From Metapseudomonas resinovorans DSM 21078 (GTDB lineage Bacteria; Pseudomonadota; Gammaproteobacteria; Pseudomonadales; Pseudomonadaceae): a stretch of DNA of 42,194 nt. Positions 39,736-42,194 of this stretch are shown here, piece after piece (positions within the stretch are counted from its first letter, which is position 1; each line of letters begins with the position of its first letter). The notes below the pieces were generated by a model. The model saw only the letters and a program-made list of their open reading frames with translations, did not search any database and was not told the origin of the DNA. The stretch is from positions 106,996 to 149,189 of the forward strand of contig NZ_KE384033.1 in NCBI RefSeq assembly GCF_000423545.1, read 5' to 3'. Made by a program: the position numbers and the translations under genes.

Positions 39736-41019
39736 GTGGAATCTATCTCCTCCGCACCGCGACGTCTCATGTTGGTCGACCCTTGCGACCACTGCCGGCG
39801 GATCCTCCCGCACCTGGAAGAAGCCGGTTGGTCAGTCTCCAGCCAGAGCCTGGATGCGGCGCTTGCAGCGAGCTACGACATCGGTCTGCTGCGCTTGCGC
39901 GGCGGCCACCTGGAGCGTCCGGAAGGGGTCAAGCACCTGATTAGCCGCAGCGGTACGGAATGGATCGCCCTGGTCGATCCGTTGACCGAGCCGGTGTCGG
40001 GGCTGGACGAGTTCATCGGTGAGTGGTTCTTCGATGCCCTGACGCTGCCGGTGGACATGCCGCGCCTGCAGGGCCTGTTGGGGCGCGCCATCGGCATTGC
40101 CCGCTTGCGCGGCATCGGCAATCGCCGCGGCGACCAGCATGAGCTGCTGGGGCAGAGCCGGCCGCTGCGCGAGCTGCGCAAGCAACTGTCGCGCCTGGGG
40201 CCGAGCGAGAAGCCCGTGCTGATCCTGGGTGAAAGCGGCAGCGGCAAGGAATTGGTGGCGCGCACACTGCACCGGATGTCGCGACGGGTGGCCGGACCAT
40301 TCGTCAGTTTCAAGTGCGGTGTGCTGCCGGAACCGGAAACCGCGAACCTGCTGTTCGGCCATCAGGGCAAGCTGGCTTCTGCCAATGGCGGCACCCTGTT
40401 CCTCGATGCCATTCATGAGCTGCCCCTGAGTCATCAGGAGCGACTCTTGACCTGCTTGCGCGCCAAGACCCTGCGCCATGCCGACGGCGAGGTGCTGACG
40501 CTGGATGTGCGGGTACTGGCCTCAACGCGGGAGGAACTGGGCGAGATGGTGGAGCAGGGGCGTTTCCATGCCGCGATGCGTCAGTGGCTGGAACAGAACC
40601 GCTTGCTGATCACGCCGCTACGCAAACGCCAGGGCGATATCGCCCTGCTGGCCGGATACTTCGCTGATCTTTACAGTCTGGAGGCCGGGCGCCGAGCCAG
40701 TCATTTCAGTGAGGAGGCCCTGGCCGCGATGTCTCGCCACCGGTGGCCCGGCAACGTACGCGAACTCGCCAGCCGGGTAAGGCGCGGCTATGCCTTGGCC
40801 GAGAGCGGACCGATCGAAGCGGATGACCTGGGGTTGCAGAGTGCCCCAGTGGACGGTGCCTTGCTGGGCACGCTGGAAGACTACAAGCGGCGGGCCGAGT
40901 ACCAGGCGTTGTGCGACGCGCTGGCCCACTACAGCAGCAACCTCAGCCATGCGGCCAAGGTGCTGGGGGTATCGCGGCCGACGTTCTATCGGCTGCTGCA
41001 TAAGCATCAGTTGCTGTAG
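39736..41019 (+). CDS. NtrC-type regulator lacking GAFTGA loop (VpsR-like)
   Basis: This 427-residue protein has a receiver-like N-terminal domain (about 10-120), an AAA+ domain (about 140-370) and a Fis-type helix-turn-helix (about 395-425, NLSHAAKVLGVSRPTFYRLL). Walker A is GESGSGKE. The segment that should hold GAFTGA is deleted: LLFGHQGKLASANGGTLFLD runs straight through. Walker B reads LFLDAIHEL, with Ala replacing the catalytic Glu. It should therefore not activate sigma-54 polymerase and may act with sigma-70, as VpsR and TyrR/PhhR do. The start is GTG at 39736 because AAGGA lies 9 nt before it; the in-frame ATG at 39727 abuts AAGGA. Target genes are unknown; the GNAT-C39 gene is divergent. 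Confidence 0.85.
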   Translation: MESISSAPRRLMLVDPCDHCRRILPHLEEAGWSVSSQSLDAALAASYDIGLLRLRGGHLERPEGVKHLISRSGTEWIALVDPLTEPVSGLDEFIGEWFFDALTLPVDMPRLQGLLGRAIGIARLRGIGNRRGDQHELLGQSRPLRELRKQLSRLGPSEKPVLILGESGSGKELVARTLHRMSRRVAGPFVSFKCGVLPEPETANLLFGHQGKLASANGGTLFLDAIHELPLSHQERLLTCLRAKTLRHADGEVLTLDVRVLASTREELGEMVEQGRFHAAMRQWLEQNRLLITPLRKRQGDIALLAGYFADLYSLEAGRRASHFSEEALAAMSRHRWPGNVRELASRVRRGYALAESGPIEADDLGLQSAPVDGALLGTLEDYKRRAEYQALCDALAHYSSNLSHAAKVLGVSRPTFYRLLHKHQLL

Positions 41020-41032
41020 CGCACTGCCGCGT

Positions 41033-41629
41033 TTACATGCCGTTGGCGAAGGCCGGGATGCTCATGTCGATGGCTTCGCGAACCGGCTTCAGCGCTTCGG
41101 CGTAGCGGGCGAGGATGTCCAGGTCGTAGTCCATGCGTGCGCGGATGCGCTGGTCGTCTTCACTCACCGGCTCGACGTCGTTCAGGACTTTCTCCACGCC
41201 ACGAATGATCAGGTGCTCCGGCAGGTAGCAGAGGCGGCAGTTCTTGTAGCTGGAGGCGCGCAGCTCGCTGATCGGGTAGCCACCGCCAATGCCGGAGGAG
41301 ACGCCAACCAGCAGGCCCGGCTTGTGCGCCAGTTCGGCTTTGCTGGCGTAGATGAAGAAGTTCTTGATGGCCGGGCAGGCCATGCCGTTCCACTCGGGGG
41401 CGATGACGACTACCGCGTCGGCGTCACGCAATTGCTGCTGGTATTCGCTCCAGGGACCGGTGTCTTCGGCCGGCCACAGGGGCAGCGGACCTTCGCCGAG
41501 GTCGATGATGCTGCAGGAGCTGGGGCTGGCCTTGTCGAGTTCGATCAGGCGCTGGCGGATGAAACGGGCGACCTTGCCCGATTGGCTGTTGGCGCGGCTG
41601 GAGCCGGCGATCAGGACGATGTTCAGCAT
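41033..41629 (-). CDS. NAD(P)H-dependent FMN reductase
   Basis: This 198-residue flavodoxin-fold protein has the phosphate-binding loop GSSRANSQSGK (9-19) for FMN and the family motif APEWNGMACPAIKNFFIYAS (about 77-96). It uses NAD(P)H to reduce FMN, quinones, azo compounds or chromate in related enzymes. It is cytoplasmic. It is convergent with the NtrC-type regulator gene, whose stop is only 13 bp away, so transcripts overlap unless ended sharply. The specific physiological acceptor cannot be told from sequence. Confidence 0.88.
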   Translation of the reverse strand: MLNIVLIAGSSRANSQSGKVARFIRQRLIELDKASPSSCSIIDLGEGPLPLWPAEDTGPWSEYQQQLRDADAVVVIAPEWNGMACPAIKNFFIYASKAELAHKPGLLVGVSSGIGGGYPISELRASSYKNCRLCYLPEHLIIRGVEKVLNDVEPVSEDDQRIRARMDYDLDILARYAEALKPVREAIDMSIPAFANGM

Positions 41630-41785
41630 CTGGGGGTTCCTTGTTTAGACCGCGGGCAGGCTAGCGGGCGGCGTACGAGCCGGCAAGGGAGTGGACGTCA
41701 GTCCGAGGTGCGGATGGTGCCAATGAAGGTCGGGGCGGGGGATATGTAGCTGGCTCGGGCTCTTGGGCAGACCTGCGGTCTGCTT

Positions 41786-41801
41786 GGCGAATGAATTCGC
41801 C
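41786..41801. repeat. GGCGAAT-type palindrome
   Basis: GGCGAATGAATTCGCC, identical to 35200-35215 and preceded by TCTGCTT in both. It lies in the non-coding tract 41630-42194. Confidence 0.7.
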
Positions 41802-41929
41802 CCCGCAGAGAAGCGGAACGGCGCTGGTGAGCGCCGGCGAGGCACGAACCATCCTGAAGCCCACACGGGCCTGACACCGGGCAGACGTGGTGGGGCAGCG
41901 ACTACGCCCCTTCAGGAGGCTGAGTGGAA

Positions 41930-42130
41930 TCGTTGCGCAGGGGGGGCGAGCGGCATGGATGCCGCGAGAGGCGTGTGGGGCCATGGATGGCCCCTCGCGC
42001 CGGGCCCCCGGAGCAACGATGGAGGGAGGGAACCCGACGAAGTCGGGCCGGATGGTGGGGCAAGCCCTTTTGGTTTCTTTTGGGGCGACTGCCAAAAGAG
42101 ACTCGCCTGGGAAGGCGAAACCAGAAACAT
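41930..42130. repeat. Multi-hairpin intergenic element
   Basis: Four palindromes follow one another: GGCAT-gg-ATGCC (41952-41963), GGGGCCAT-gg-ATGGCCCC (41977-41994), CCCGAC-gaa-GTCGGG (42033-42047), and GTTTCTTTTGG with CCAAAAGAGAC (42073-42083 and 42092-42102, one mismatch). The two ATGGAT-centred hairpins share a core. I recall similar composite sequences between genes in other Pseudomonas and Xanthomonas genomes. No credible protein frame is present. Confidence 0.6.
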
Positions 42131-42177
42131 CCGCAGAACTCGGCAATCAACTTGGCGAAGGACGTTCTAGCAACACT

Positions 42178-42192
42178 TAACGCAGACATAGC
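42178..42192. repeat. TAACGCAGACATAGC motif, second copy
   Basis: An identical 15-mer lies at 33930-33944, where a GGCGAAT-type palindrome follows. The window ends here, so whether the palindrome follows at this copy cannot be seen. Confidence 0.5.
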
Positions 42193-42194
42193 CA

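Noticed and set aside
1-42194. CRISPR array, tRNA, rRNA, integrase, transposase or toxin-antitoxin pair
   Set aside because: No regularly spaced repeats, cloverleaf or such protein families were seen; the repeats present are dispersed palindromes.

Overview
The window is bacterial chromosomal DNA, high in GC, from a gamma-proteobacterium that is almost certainly a Pseudomonas of the P. aeruginosa/P. resinovorans/P. alcaligenes side. The reasons are Pseudomonas-typical gene families (DUF2790, DUF2459 lipoprotein, DUF5629-like, stand-alone Lpd, YceH) and the dispersed palindromic repeats between genes (GGCGAATGAATTCGCC, the GTAGGAGCTGGC type, the CCCGGATTTCATCCGGG type, the GTAGGATGGG type). 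No rRNA, tRNA, CRISPR array, transposase or integrase was recognised.

Region 1 (1-7636). A truncated gene for a secreted protein with 13-residue repeats opens the window. A seven-gene (+) operon for hydroquinone/hydroxyquinol catabolism follows: two-subunit hydroquinone 1,2-dioxygenase, 4-hydroxymuconic semialdehyde dehydrogenase, maleylacetate reductase, hydroxyquinol 1,2-dioxygenase, a YciI-family protein and a Rieske ferredoxin. The order matches the pnpC1C2DECX1X2 cluster of 4-nitrophenol degraders, but no enzyme that makes hydroquinone is present. A LysR regulator lies downstream behind a stack of palindromic repeats.

Region 2 (7684-13820). Mostly housekeeping genes: YceH, an M14 carboxypeptidase, an EpsC-type serine acetyltransferase, an RhtA-like exporter divergent from an XRE-cupin regulator (with a palindromic operator between them), a DUF5629-like protein and a fusion of a cysteine-less peroxiredoxin domain to a 2-oxoglutarate oxygenase.

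Region 3 (14067-17372). An ECF sigma/anti-sigma pair faces an operon for a membrane-anchored catalase-related peroxidase, a cytochrome b561 and a DUF2790 protein. The divergent promoter holds two GGAAT-N16-CGTC elements whose -35 boxes are the arms of one perfect palindrome. The sigma factor therefore probably drives both sides, and the operon may be a sigma-controlled, quinol-linked periplasmic peroxide defence.

Region 4 (17373-23150). An accessory segment: a DUF1348 remnant, a small unknown gene, a PNPOx-like/ferredoxin-reductase/ferredoxin fusion, a GST and two tandem LysR genes, all on (-). It is flanked by a 137-bp direct duplication of the 3' end of the anti-sigma gene (131/137 identical by eye), a trace of recombination.

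Region 5 (23219-34943). LDH-like malate dehydrogenase, DUF2459 lipoprotein, lytic transglycosylase, conserved hypothetical, dihydrolipoyl dehydrogenase, RluA-type pseudouridine synthase, I78-type lipoprotein, an EamA remnant, alanine dehydrogenase, an NfeD/slipin pair and a homocysteine S-methyltransferase family protein. Clear terminators follow lpd and ald.

Region 6 (35242-42194). An operon of a membrane-anchored di-heme cytochrome c (MauG/RoxA-like superfamily) and a second membrane-anchored catalase-family haem protein; a GNAT-C39 peptidase fusion; an NtrC-type activator that has lost the GAFTGA loop and the Walker B glutamate; an NAD(P)H-dependent FMN reductase; and a terminal non-coding tract with a multi-hairpin repeat.

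All identifications come from reading the sequence and from memory of the families; no database search was run.
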